Shown here: positions 15,885-25,067 of the stretch, piece after piece | Numbering within the stretch: position 1 is the stretch's first letter | How the letters are laid out: every line of letters begins with the position of its first letter | NCBI GenBank assembly: GCA_021803035.1 | Contig: JAJZME010000040.1 | Location: 1-64,000 of the forward strand | DNA from: Acidobacteriota bacterium | GTDB taxonomy: Bacteria > Acidobacteriota > Terriglobia > Terriglobales > Acidobacteriaceae | DNA: 64,000 nucleotides | Direction: 5' to 3' | Notes under the pieces: generated by a model | The model's input: the letters and a program-made list of their open reading frames with translations, nothing else | Databases searched by the model: none | Told to the model about the DNA's origin: nothing | Made by a program: the position numbers and the translations under genes

Positions 15885-18587
15885 CTAAACGGGCAGCGCA
15901 TCCTGCACCGCATTCACAGCCGGCACATTGCACTCCCATTCATAAGTAAAGTGGCCATCCTCGCTCACACCAACACGTACCTGTTCGGTGAGTGTTTCCT
16001 CGGCCATTCGGCTCAGGATCTGCCGTGAGACTTCCGGCAGCATGGTGTTGGTGAGAATATTGTCGACATTCCGCGCGCCGCTTTCGACTTCCGTGCACCG
16101 CTTTGCCACCTCATCGATCACTGCATCGTCGCAGTTCATGGTGATTCTGTGGTTTTCCTGAAGACGCTGCTGGATTTTGCGGACCTTCAGCCGGACGATT
16201 ATCTTGAGAGCCTCGTCGCGCACCGGGAAGTAAGGAATGATGACCAGCCGACCAAGAAACGCCGGTTTGAAGATCTTGTTCAATTCGGGCTTCAGCGCCT
16301 GCGCCAAACCATTACTGTCGGGCATCGTCTCGGGGTCAGCGGTGAGCTTCATCAGCGTGTCGGTCCCCGCATTGCTGGTGAGGATGATGATGCAATTCTT
16401 GAAATCGATGGAGCGGCCCTCGCCGTCCTCCAGATTACCCTTGTCGAAGACTTGATAGAAAAGTTCCAGCACATCGCTGTGAGCCTTCTCGACTTCATCC
16501 AGAAGGACCACGGAGTAAGGCCGCCGACGGACGGCTTCGGTGAGCACGCCGCCTTCGCCGTAGCCAACATATCCCGGAGGCGATCCCTTGAGCGTAGAGA
16601 CTGTATGCGCTTCCTGAAACTCCGACATGTTGATGGTAATCAGATTGCGTTCGCCGCCATAGAGCAGATCGGCGAGCGCCAGCGCTGTTTCGGTTTTTCC
16701 TACCCCGCTTGGGCCGACCAGCATAAAGACGCCCACGGGCTTCCCAGGATCGTCGAGACGGGCGCGCGAGGTAATGATGCGCTGCGCAATAACAGCCAGT
16801 GCGTGGTCCTGCCCGATGACGCGCTTGCGGAGGTGGCCATCGAGATCGAGCACCGTCGCAATTTCATCCTTCACCATCTTGCCTAGCGGAATGCCGGTCC
16901 ACGCCGAGATCACCTCACCCACAATGCGTTCATTCACGCACACATGGATAAGCGGACTCTCACCCTGAGCCGCCGCGAGCCGTTCTTCCAGCGCGCGCAA
17001 AGCTTCAAGCGAAGGCACCCCCGCGGGAGCGCCATCGTCCTCTGCCTTCACTGTCTCCGCGCCAATCTCCAAAGCCTGACGCATGGCGCGTATCTGCCGC
17101 ACCAGTTCGAGCTCCTGTTTCCATTGCGTCTTGAGCCTGGCCAGCGACGCCTCTTCCGCAACGAGCTGTTCCTCGATCGCGGCAAGGCGCTCTGCATGGT
17201 CTTCGCCCACCGTTGTCTCTCGCTCCAGAATCTGCCTCTGCACCTTCAGGTCATCGATGCGTCGCGTTGCGTCTTCCACCGGAGGCGGAATCGTATTCTG
17301 TCCAAGCGCAAGCCGCGCACAAGCCGTGTCGAGCACGCTCACCGCTTTATCTGGCAACTGCCGACCCGCCAGATAACGGTGCGAAAGCTTGACAGTTGCC
17401 GTCACCGCTTCGTCGAGAATACGCAAATTGTGATGCTTTTCGAGCGAGGGAACGATGCCGCGCAGCATGATGCAGCATTGAGATTCGGTCGGCTCTTCCA
17501 CCTTCACCACCTGAAAGCGCCGCGCTAATGCCGCATCTTTCTCAAAAAATTTCTTATACTCGGACCACGTGGTGGCGGCGATGGTGCGCAATTCGCCCCG
17601 CGCCAGCGCAGGCTTGAGCAGATTGGCGGCATCGTTCTGGCCGGCCTGGCCGCCGGCCCCGATCATGGTGTGTGCTTCGTCGATGAACAGAATGATAGGA
17701 TGCGGCGACGACTTAACCTCTTCGATCAAGCCCTTGAGCCTATTTTCAAACTCGCCTTTTACGCCAGCGCCGGCCTGCAGAAGCGCAAGATCGAGGCTGT
17801 GCAGTTGCACGTTGCGCAACGGCGGCGGCACATCGCCGCTGGCGAGACGAAGCGCGAAGCCCTCGACAACTGCTGTTTTGCCCACGCCAGCTTCACCAGT
17901 AAGTATGGGGTTGTTCTGCCTGCGCCGCATGAGGATGTCGACCACCTGGCGAATCTCCTGATCGCGGCCAAGTACCGGATCGACTTTGCCGGCCTTGGCG
18001 TTCGCCGTCAGGTTGACGGTGTACTGATCGAGATGCTGTGTTTTGCCTGAACCGGCGCGCGGCGGCGCTCCGCCATCTACGCTGGGCACGCCGGCAAATG
18101 CGGGAACCGACGCCTCGCGCGATTTCGAGGTGATGGTAAAGAAGTCTTTGCGCAAGGCTTCGGCGGGAATCAACTGCAACTCTTTGCTCACGTCGCGAAT
18201 GAGCCGCGCAAGTTCATCATCGGAATAGAGCGCCAACAGGGTAAAGCCGGTGCGAATCTGCGCTGCATCGTATTCAATGGTGGCAATGGTCCATGCCTCA
18301 GTAAGCATCTTCACCAGCTGCGGGCTGAAGGCGGGACTGCGCGCGTTGCCGCTCTTCAGACGATCGAGGCTACGCTGCAGTTCGGTAGTGAGACGCGAAC
18401 GATCAACGCCATACTGGCGGAAGATGAAGGCGACGTCGTTGTCCGAACTGTCGATGACCTTCAGCAGGTAGTGTTCGATTTCGATATCGTAGTGAGTGCG
18501 CGAAACACACAGGCCCGCAGCAGCTTCGAGAACGCCGCGGGTTGCTTCATCCACCTTGCCGATCAGAGACTTCAAATTCAGACTCAT
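15885..18587 (-). CDS. clpV: Type VI sheath-recycling ATPase ClpV (TssH)
   Basis: 900 residues, the normal ClpV length. Clp N-terminal repeat domain (1-160), first AAA+ module with Walker A GEAGVGKT (231-238) and Walker B LFIDEAH, a coiled-coil middle region (RIDDLKVQRQILERE...), second AAA+ module with GPSGVGKT, LLDEVEKAH and SNAG sensor, then the Clp C-terminal domain. ClpV disassembles contracted TssB/TssC sheath in the cytoplasm. The locus also holds tagJ, which tethers ClpV to the sheath in some systems. Start ATG at 18587, 27 bp after tssG. Confidence 0.96.
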   Translation of the reverse strand: MSLNLKSLIGKVDEATRGVLEAAAGLCVSRTHYDIEIEHYLLKVIDSSDNDVAFIFRQYGVDRSRLTTELQRSLDRLKSGNARSPAFSPQLVKMLTEAWTIATIEYDAAQIRTGFTLLALYSDDELARLIRDVSKELQLIPAEALRKDFFTITSKSREASVPAFAGVPSVDGGAPPRAGSGKTQHLDQYTVNLTANAKAGKVDPVLGRDQEIRQVVDILMRRRQNNPILTGEAGVGKTAVVEGFALRLASGDVPPPLRNVQLHSLDLALLQAGAGVKGEFENRLKGLIEEVKSSPHPIILFIDEAHTMIGAGGQAGQNDAANLLKPALARGELRTIAATTWSEYKKFFEKDAALARRFQVVKVEEPTESQCCIMLRGIVPSLEKHHNLRILDEAVTATVKLSHRYLAGRQLPDKAVSVLDTACARLALGQNTIPPPVEDATRRIDDLKVQRQILERETTVGEDHAERLAAIEEQLVAEEASLARLKTQWKQELELVRQIRAMRQALEIGAETVKAEDDGAPAGVPSLEALRALEERLAAAQGESPLIHVCVNERIVGEVISAWTGIPLGKMVKDEIATVLDLDGHLRKRVIGQDHALAVIAQRIITSRARLDDPGKPVGVFMLVGPSGVGKTETALALADLLYGGERNLITINMSEFQEAHTVSTLKGSPPGYVGYGEGGVLTEAVRRRPYSVVLLDEVEKAHSDVLELFYQVFDKGNLEDGEGRSIDFKNCIIILTSNAGTDTLMKLTADPETMPDSNGLAQALKPELNKIFKPAFLGRLVIIPYFPVRDEALKIIVRLKVRKIQQRLQENHRITMNCDDAVIDEVAKRCTEVESGARNVDNILTNTMLPEVSRQILSRMAEETLTEQVRVGVSEDGHFTYEWECNVPAVNAVQDALPV

Positions 18588-18614
18588 GGCTTTACTCCAG
18601 GGAAATGGTTGCGC

Positions 18615-19658
18615 TCAATTTAGCCAGTACGTTGCCTCATCTGGGTCGCGATTGAGAGGCCGGTTGCGGATCCAGCTAACCAGCCCAAGGCGGGGGGCTT
18701 TGATCCCATCTTCGCCCAACATCATGCAAGGCACTTCCTTGCGTTCAAGTATCAACCGGATGACGAAATCAAATTCGCGATTCGCATACAGGCGCAGCCA
18801 GGCGCGCAGTTCCGCGCTGGCTCGCGCACCTGGCAAGAATTCCCGGTAGCGCTCAAAACTCAGCGGTCCCAAGCAAAGGGTGACGGTGCCATGCTGATCG
18901 AACACCTCGTCACCGACAATAGTTCCCATACCAAGCCGCTCGCAAAATGCACCTGAGCCGTCAAGGACCGTGCGATTTTCCGGCGGGAGCCGTCGCCACG
19001 TGCCGGTGAACTGTTCGACCTGAACGGGAACGTCAAAATAATCTTCAAGAAGCTGCTTCAAGCCCTGCGCCGTAGGGCGCCGCTGCGAAAGCAGTCCGGC
19101 GTAAAAGAGACACGCCTGGTCCTCGATGTCCATACGGCGAGTCAGGGCTTCGGTCCCAAGTCCGATCAGATCGAGCAGCCGCGCGCTGATCACGTCGTCA
19201 TACGAGCCCGTGCGCTCGAATGCGATATAGAAGCGATATTTCTGCCACGCGCGATAGAAGAGCGAGATCATACGGTGGTTGAAGATGTCGAAGAACTCTC
19301 CCGGAGCGCGATCCCTGGCGCGCGCTCTCTCCAGCAGAAATTCTGTGTAAGCGTGCGGCAACACTCCCACTGCCGCACTCAACCCCATGAAGTTGACTGA
19401 CATCCGGGGCTGGCTGTTATCGCCCGTTTGCAAATCCTGAATTTCGCTGGCGGGAAACGCTAGCGTGGGCACAGAGGAAAACTGCACGGCTTCTGTGGCT
19501 GGGGAAACGAACAGGCCAACAGGGTTGCGCTCGGGATAAAGACGCTCCATCAGACGCACCGCCTGAAAAAACCGAACACAGTACGGCTCCTTCTCCAGCA
19601 TGGCACGCATAGGAGCGAATCTCAGATCAGCGGTTTGTATCCCGCTTTCGGCGGCCAT
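18615..19658 (-). CDS. tssG: Type VI baseplate subunit TssG
   Basis: 347 residues from the ATG at 19658 with AAAGGAG eleven bases upstream; a TTG at 19706 would add 16 residues without family similarity, and an ATG at 19610 just after the tssF stop is also possible. Family signatures: VRFFQAVRLMERLYPERNPVG, MSVNFMGLSAAVGVLPHAYTEFLLER, FFDIFNHRMISLFYRAWQKYRF, and the C-terminal GTVTLCLGPLSFERYREFLPG. TssG joins TssF, TssK and TssE in the baseplate wedge. Its start overlaps the end of tssF by 37 bases, consistent with coupled translation. Confidence 0.92.
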   Translation of the reverse strand: MAAESGIQTADLRFAPMRAMLEKEPYCVRFFQAVRLMERLYPERNPVGLFVSPATEAVQFSSVPTLAFPASEIQDLQTGDNSQPRMSVNFMGLSAAVGVLPHAYTEFLLERARARDRAPGEFFDIFNHRMISLFYRAWQKYRFYIAFERTGSYDDVISARLLDLIGLGTEALTRRMDIEDQACLFYAGLLSQRRPTAQGLKQLLEDYFDVPVQVEQFTGTWRRLPPENRTVLDGSGAFCERLGMGTIVGDEVFDQHGTVTLCLGPLSFERYREFLPGARASAELRAWLRLYANREFDFVIRLILERKEVPCMMLGEDGIKAPRLGLVSWIRNRPLNRDPDEATYWLN

Positions 19659-21463
19659 TCGCCCAGCGACTCCTTTCTCTGGCTGCTGCGCGCCGCCAGT
19701 TGGCAAAAGCTGTTAATGGATGTGTAGGCGCCGAGAAAACGATCAAGCACATTGGCAAAAAGATAGATGCCGCCGCCGACAAACTGCCCTTCGTCTAACT
19801 CGATCTCAACCCGGGTGCCCCGTGCCGGCAGATCGCCGTAGACGGACTGCACGATAGCAAAATGCGGCCTGGAATCGAGCCGCACGATGCCGCCAATCTG
19901 GTTTTCAAGATAGGACGAATTCGTGAAGTTGTGCAGACGCAGAATCTCCTGCAGCGAAACAGCTCCCTCTTCGGTGAGCGATAGGTAGTTCAGCGACAGT
20001 TGCGAGACCAAGCGCCATAGCTGCCCTTTCGCCCGGGGCGGGTCATAGCTGGGGGTGGGCCTACGCAACGCCGTGATCTGGCGAATCGCGGGAAATTCCT
20101 CGGCCGCGAAATCACCCTCTTCGAGACCGAAATGAAGACGCGACGGCAAATCGAAGTCGGAGCACGAACAACGCACTGTCAGCACTTCGGCATTCGGTTC
20201 AGTCAACACGCCATCGACATCGACCAGCGAGAGGTACATTGAGGAAGGTTCGCGCTCGCCTAGCTCGCTTTTGCGGCGAACGGCGTGCCAGTAGACATGG
20301 GCGCCGTCGTTTCGCGCCTGATAGCGATATGAATAGAGCGGGTCAAGCCGGATGCTCTCGCGGCGCGCAGTGTTGGCCGCCATTACTTCGTCGATGGAGT
20401 AGACCTCTGTTGTTTCCTGGCGGCGAGCATTGGGAATCACCTGGTATTCGTGCCTGGCGTGCGTCACCAGGATGGGCTCAGCCACCTGCGAGTACAAATT
20501 CACGACCGGCGTGCATCCCATGCGCAAAGTACGGGCCGAAACTCCCGTTTCAAGATCCTGGTTACGCTCCGGCCGCTCGAAGCGCGAAAAGCAAAAGAGA
20601 ATTTCGGCCTCTCCACCGCAGCCGGCCCCAACTATGGCGTCGAGCCCGCTCAACTCGAAGAAAAGAAACTTCTCGGGAAATGTGAAGTACTCCTGCAGCA
20701 ACCGGTAGCCGTCGAAGGACCGCTTCGGATATGGCAGCAGAGATTCATTCTCTTCGAAACCCATGGCGCGCAGATTCGATAAAGGAACAGAGATGGTCTT
20801 GCCGCCGCGCTGCTGCGGGTTACGGACCAGGATCGCAATGCAGTTCCGGCAGAGCAGTTCGTAGAGCGTATGAACAACGTTGGATTCTCCGGTGAGATGA
20901 AAGACGACTCTAGCCGGATTGAGCTGGTTGAAGAGCACATCGCGCGTGCACTGCAGTTGTACGCGCAGAACACCGACCGTGCCGGGCACGTGAACCGGAT
21001 CGGGGAGCCGCTCCGGTTGACGCCATTCGCACCCAGCCACCGTAAAGGGCCATAGATCCACCGCATATGCGGTGCGGAAGCGGCACGGCTGACCATCCAC
21101 CAGGCGCTTGGTCGCCAACAAAGTCCCCGCAGGCATGGTTCGTCCCGCAGTCTGCTTTCCCTGATCTGGATCCACCTGGCATTCCACCACAGACATGGAC
21201 GGAATAGGCCGCAGATAATGCGGCGCGACAATACCCAGCAGCGCCGATGTCATTTCGGGAAAATCGTCGTCGATGCGCAGATGAATGCGCGCCGCCATGA
21301 AAGCAAATGCCTCCAGCAGGCGTTCAACGTGTGGGTCGTCACAGCGGTCGGGCTCGAGAAAAAGGCGGCTGGCTACACGCGGATATTTTGCGGCAAACTT
21401 GCCCCCAAGCTGGCGAAGGTAAGCCAGTTCGCGTTCGTAGTATTCGAGCAGTTCTTCGCGCAT
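19622..21463 (-). CDS. tssF: Type VI baseplate subunit TssF
   Basis: 613 residues. The N-terminus is diagnostic for VasA/TssF (LLEYYERELAYLRQLGGKFAAKYP, DPHVERLLEAFAFMAARI, DDDFPEMTSALLGIVAPHYLRP). The end carries GGGIYLFANVLDRFLGAYTSINSFCQL, also typical. Two copies of TssF with TssG build each wedge. Three bases separate it from tssE upstream and it overlaps tssG downstream. Confidence 0.95.
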   Translation of the reverse strand: MREELLEYYERELAYLRQLGGKFAAKYPRVASRLFLEPDRCDDPHVERLLEAFAFMAARIHLRIDDDFPEMTSALLGIVAPHYLRPIPSMSVVECQVDPDQGKQTAGRTMPAGTLLATKRLVDGQPCRFRTAYAVDLWPFTVAGCEWRQPERLPDPVHVPGTVGVLRVQLQCTRDVLFNQLNPARVVFHLTGESNVVHTLYELLCRNCIAILVRNPQQRGGKTISVPLSNLRAMGFEENESLLPYPKRSFDGYRLLQEYFTFPEKFLFFELSGLDAIVGAGCGGEAEILFCFSRFERPERNQDLETGVSARTLRMGCTPVVNLYSQVAEPILVTHARHEYQVIPNARRQETTEVYSIDEVMAANTARRESIRLDPLYSYRYQARNDGAHVYWHAVRRKSELGEREPSSMYLSLVDVDGVLTEPNAEVLTVRCSCSDFDLPSRLHFGLEEGDFAAEEFPAIRQITALRRPTPSYDPPRAKGQLWRLVSQLSLNYLSLTEEGAVSLQEILRLHNFTNSSYLENQIGGIVRLDSRPHFAIVQSVYGDLPARGTRVEIELDEGQFVGGGIYLFANVLDRFLGAYTSINSFCQLAARSSQRKESLGEWPPKAGYKPLI

Positions 21464-21466
21464 GGG

Positions 21467-21931
21467 TCACTTCACTTTGTATTCGCCGCTGGCAAGTTCG
21501 AGGACCGTATCGAAGGCGATTTCTTCCGGAGCGGGATCGAGTTTCATGTTCCCTTCAATGTGAAAGCGCAGCCGCCGGTCCACGGTGTCGGAGCTTTCCA
21601 GCGTAACGTGCACATCCGCAAGCCGCGGCTCAAACACGCGCAGGCAGGTTTCGATGGCAATGCGCAAGGCGCGTTGGTCTGAAGACGACATCAAACCCAG
21701 CGCGCCGATATCGGGAAGACCAAAATTGATAACAGAATCCCTGGCGACAGGAAAGGAGGCCAGTTGCGGCAGCGGCGGCTTGCGCGTATTCAGCAGCCAC
21801 TCCAGGTCACGCTTGAGTGCATCGCGAAAGAAGCGCACCGACTGGTTCCGGGTAGCCGGCCAGTCTTCAACCTGCGTCAGGCGGTCAAGAACCGACTGCG
21901 TCACCAATGTTTCTGTAGCCGAGCGTGCCAT
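21467..21931 (-). CDS. tssE: Type VI baseplate subunit TssE (gp25-like)
   Basis: 154 residues from the ATG at 21931, preceded by GGAAGGGG; the frame stays open to 22039 but that part lies within tssA. gp25-like features: SVLDRLTQVEDW, SVRFFRDALKRDLEWLLNTRKP, SVINFGLPDI near the middle and the strand pair LADVHVTLES/LRFHIEG. TssE corresponds to phage T4 gp25, which starts sheath assembly. 19 bp after tssA and 3 bp before tssF. Confidence 0.92.
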   Translation of the reverse strand: MARSATETLVTQSVLDRLTQVEDWPATRNQSVRFFRDALKRDLEWLLNTRKPPLPQLASFPVARDSVINFGLPDIGALGLMSSSDQRALRIAIETCLRVFEPRLADVHVTLESSDTVDRRLRFHIEGNMKLDPAPEEIAFDTVLELASGEYKVK

Positions 21932-21950
21932 ACAAATGCACCCCTTCCAT

Positions 21951-23801
21951 TCAATGCGAAACATCCATTGCGGCGATGGGATCAATGCGGCACAATCTGG
22001 CGAAAACCGCCTCGCGCGTGCCACCGTTCCCGGCCTCATCGAGGTAGCGAAGCAACAACGCGAGCGGAGGCGCGATCATATCGCTGGCCTCCCATTCTTC
22101 GAGCCGGCGATCGTCGATTTCTTTTACCAGTTCCTCCAAAACCGGATAGGCGACTTTGTCCTGCCCTGCGCTTGCACACATCTGTGCAATTTGTAACCGG
22201 CGCTGGAAACGGGCCCGACCACTGGGCTGTTGCGCAGCATCTCGCATCAGCAACTGCACGGCCTGATTCAAATGACCTCGCGCCATCATCTCTTTTGCCA
22301 CATCGAAGACGTCAGGAGCAGTTTCCGCTTCGTGGTCTATCTGCGCTGGCGGCGTATAGGTAATCAGCTCGGGCTCCGGCGCCGCTTGTTCCACGACTAC
22401 CGGCTCGGGCGGCTTGAGAATCACCACCTCTTCAAGCCATCGCTGCGTCTCCGGGTTTGCAGTTGGCGTATCGTCGCTCATCATCCACGTAGGGACCTCG
22501 GGAATGTCCGCCAGTAGCGCACGCAGCGTAGACACCACGCTTGCTGACACGGCGTTGTACCCCATTTCGTTGCTCGCGTTCCAAATGTAACGATGCACAT
22601 CCAGCCAGCCCCGCCCGCAAGGCTCGCCCAAAACAGCAACCGCCAGATTCAGCAACTCTCCCCAGTTCGTCTCGGCCGCAAGCCGCTTCAGGTTCTGCCT
22701 TTGCTGCGTCGCCGGCGGGACAAGAAAATCCCACGCGGGCGAACTTCCCTGCGCCCTCGTCTCGCCGATCCGTAGCGACGCCATCATCAGATAAGCCACC
22801 GGACTCTCGGGATTTTCACTCTGCAGAAACTTCGCGCAGGCCTGCACCCGCGCGACCGCGTCGTCCCGGTCTTCCGGCTCCGCTGAAAGCGCCTTGCCTG
22901 CCCTCTTTCGCGCCACCGGCGCGACTTCCGCGGCCTCTGCCTCCGGTTGCGCCTCTTCCTCCGTCGCTGCTTCTTCCTCCGGCGCCGCCTCTTCCAGAGG
23001 GCTAGGCTCGTCCGGCTCCAGCTTGCGCTTCTCGTTCAGCAGACTACCTACAACCTGCCCCACCTCTTCCAGCGCATTCCGCAGCTTACCGAATCCCGGC
23101 CCGTCATCGCCATACTTACCTTCGCAATAGAGCTGAAGCGCTTCCATCGTCTCCATCGACGCATGAAATGCTTCATCCATCGTCACGTACGAAGACTTGG
23201 GCGTGGCGGCAAACGCTTTGTCGAAATCCTCACCCGTAACCTTGCCGTCGGCGATAGCCAGCTCGCGCGCCTCGCGCTTGGCGTCGTTCGATTCCGCATC
23301 GGCCTCGTACCCGATCGTACGCGATTCCCGGTACTGATAGAAATTCAGCCCGTCTTTGGTAATCGGAGCCTCGCGCAGAATCTCGGCAATGCGATTCGCG
23401 GCCCACTCGATTGGAACCGCACGCATGCCCGGGTCGCCCTCGTCGATCTCCGGATACAGCGTCTCCCAGAACTGCTCTTGCAGATCCAACATCAGCTTCA
23501 GGCACGGCTCAATCATGCCGATGCCTTCGCGCTTCACCAGCGCTTCCGTCAGCCACGCGGCCAGTTGCAGGTCCTTGCTCTTCGTAGCCAGAGCTTCCCC
23601 TGCAAGCTTGATCACTAGCTTATAATCGGCGCGCTTCGGCGTTGCCAGATCACCGAGGACTGAGGCATCGCTCTCGGTTCTTGCTTCCTTGATCTGCTCG
23701 GAAACGCGATCATAGCGTAGATTTACGCCTGATGGATTTTCGCCTGGAATCGGATTGAGAAGATCATCGCGCAACGGCACTTTCGGCCCTCTCCCCCGCA
23801 T
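21951..23801 (-). CDS. tssA: Type VI cap/priming protein TssA
   Basis: About 616 residues. The ImpA N-terminal domain is clear (LRDDLLNPIPGENPSGVNLRYD; DLQLAAWLTEALVKREG; FWETLYPEIDEGDPGMRAVPIEW). An acidic, Glu/Ala-rich linker (about 260-300, SPLEEAAPEEEAATEEE) precedes helical C-terminal segments. TssA primes and caps the tail tube/sheath. Start uncertain: the ATG at 23801 has a poor upstream site, whereas a GTG at 23780 follows GGGGGAGAGGG; both overlap or abut the tagJ end (23764). Confidence 0.9.
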   Translation of the reverse strand: MRGRGPKVPLRDDLLNPIPGENPSGVNLRYDRVSEQIKEARTESDASVLGDLATPKRADYKLVIKLAGEALATKSKDLQLAAWLTEALVKREGIGMIEPCLKLMLDLQEQFWETLYPEIDEGDPGMRAVPIEWAANRIAEILREAPITKDGLNFYQYRESRTIGYEADAESNDAKREARELAIADGKVTGEDFDKAFAATPKSSYVTMDEAFHASMETMEALQLYCEGKYGDDGPGFGKLRNALEEVGQVVGSLLNEKRKLEPDEPSPLEEAAPEEEAATEEEAQPEAEAAEVAPVARKRAGKALSAEPEDRDDAVARVQACAKFLQSENPESPVAYLMMASLRIGETRAQGSSPAWDFLVPPATQQRQNLKRLAAETNWGELLNLAVAVLGEPCGRGWLDVHRYIWNASNEMGYNAVSASVVSTLRALLADIPEVPTWMMSDDTPTANPETQRWLEEVVILKPPEPVVVEQAAPEPELITYTPPAQIDHEAETAPDVFDVAKEMMARGHLNQAVQLLMRDAAQQPSGRARFQRRLQIAQMCASAGQDKVAYPVLEELVKEIDDRRLEEWEASDMIAPPLALLLRYLDEAGNGGTREAVFARLCRIDPIAAMDVSH

Positions 23802-24495
23802 GATGGAAGCTGAGTTTCCGTATCTCCAGCAGTGGCGTCTCCACTTCGCCGCTTATAGCAAGCTTCTGACCAAATGGGAGTGCTCCGTGCTTCTCATCCT
23901 CTTCCCACACTGTAACCCGGCCCAGCCGCACCATGTCGTCTGAGTGTTTCCAGGACAACGGCGCAATCGCAGGCAGAAGCACTTCACCCAGATCCTGCAA
24001 CCGGAATGCTTCTGTTGTGTGCAGCGTCGCGGGCAGCCAGAGCAGATCACGCAGCCGCTTGGGCGGCTCTGTCTCCACTGACTCGATGAAGGCAAAGGGA
24101 ATCCACGCATAGCTGCCGGCGATAAATACCTCCAAGTGCGAGCCAATGCGGGGATCCGCATCGGAAAGCCCACCAAAGGATTCACCGTTCAGCTCGCCGG
24201 AAGGCGATGGATGCGCCGTTTCCAGTGGCAGTTTGCCGTTCGCGAACATCTCCTGCCGTTCGCGTTCGGCGTGCAGCGCGCTGCGATATAGCATCGCTCC
24301 GGCCGCCGCTTCGGAGCTGGCGTCGGCAAGAATGTCGAGCTGCTTCTCGGCGCGGCCGTACTCTCCCCCAAAGCACAACAACTCGAAGAGAAAAGTACGG
24401 CGCTTGGTGTCGAGAGGTTGCTTCTTCAGCTCGACACCAAGCGCATCGATGGCCGCTTGCAAATTCCCCGATCGATAAAGAGAAAGCGCATCCAT
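23764..24495 (-). CDS. tagJ: T6SS accessory protein TagJ (ImpE family)
   Basis: 243 residues. N-terminal TPR-like helices (DALSLYRSGNLQAAIDALGVELKKQPLDTKRRTFLFELLCFGGEYGRAEKQLDIL) and the ImpE core (VFIAGSYAWIPFAFIESVETEPPKRLRDLLWLPA; GEVLLPAIAPLSWKH) are diagnostic. In some T6SSs the protein binds TssB and recruits ClpV to the sheath. It lies 14 bp after hcp and its last 38 bases overlap the start region of tssA. Confidence 0.9.
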   Translation of the reverse strand: MDALSLYRSGNLQAAIDALGVELKKQPLDTKRRTFLFELLCFGGEYGRAEKQLDILADASSEAAAGAMLYRSALHAERERQEMFANGKLPLETAHPSPSGELNGESFGGLSDADPRIGSHLEVFIAGSYAWIPFAFIESVETEPPKRLRDLLWLPATLHTTEAFRLQDLGEVLLPAIAPLSWKHSDDMVRLGRVTVWEEDEKHGALPFGQKLAISGEVETPLLEIRKLSFHHAGERAESAVAR

Positions 24496-24509
24496 ACACA
24501 GGGCACCTT

Positions 24510-24986
24510 TTACGAGGTTTTGTTCTCCTTCAGGTTGTAGGTCACCGCGCCGGTGCTGGTGAGGTTCCCCGCATTGTCCTGCTCCTTGTACTCAATTTTC
24601 ATCTCGTTGTATGTGAACGAAATGCTGACACTCGGATTCTCGCCCGCCCCACTGATCTGAACACTGGTTATGAATATTTCCTGAAAATTGACCGTCAGGT
24701 ATGGGGCGCCCTTGGCGCCGCTCTTGACCGCGGACATACTTCCAGTCTTGATGTGTGTGCCTTCCGTGAGGTTCTTGAAGAACTTAGGCGTCGACTTGTC
24801 GAAATACGTCATAAAGTTGAAATCGGTCAGGTCCGCTTTTCCTGCGCCCGATCCGCCTGTGCCGGACACCGACGACACGTTGGCAGCTCCCCAATTCCAG
24901 CTCAGGAGCTGAATTTGATTTTTGAATTTTTCGTTTTGCGACTCACCCTGGATTCCATCGAGCTTCAGAAAAAAATCAACCGCCAT
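24510..24986 (-). CDS. hcp: Type VI tube protein Hcp (TssD)
   Basis: 158 residues, usual Hcp length. FFLKLDGIQGES at the start, IQLLSWNWGAAN, DFNFMTYFDKSTPKFFKNLTEGTHI, and the tail strands IFITSVQISGAGENPSVSISFTYNEMKIEY all match the family. Hexameric rings stack as the inner tube and are secreted. GGGAGGAAC precedes the ATG. 81 bp downstream of tssC. Confidence 0.96.
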   Translation of the reverse strand: MAVDFFLKLDGIQGESQNEKFKNQIQLLSWNWGAANVSSVSGTGGSGAGKADLTDFNFMTYFDKSTPKFFKNLTEGTHIKTGSMSAVKSGAKGAPYLTVNFQEIFITSVQISGAGENPSVSISFTYNEMKIEYKEQDNAGNLTSTGAVTYNLKENKTS

Positions 24987-25067
24987 AGTCTGTTCCTCCC
25001 ACTCTCGGCAAGCACACTCCGCGGTGGCTCACCAGATTTTGCTGGCGCCAGCCAGGTTGCAGTTTCA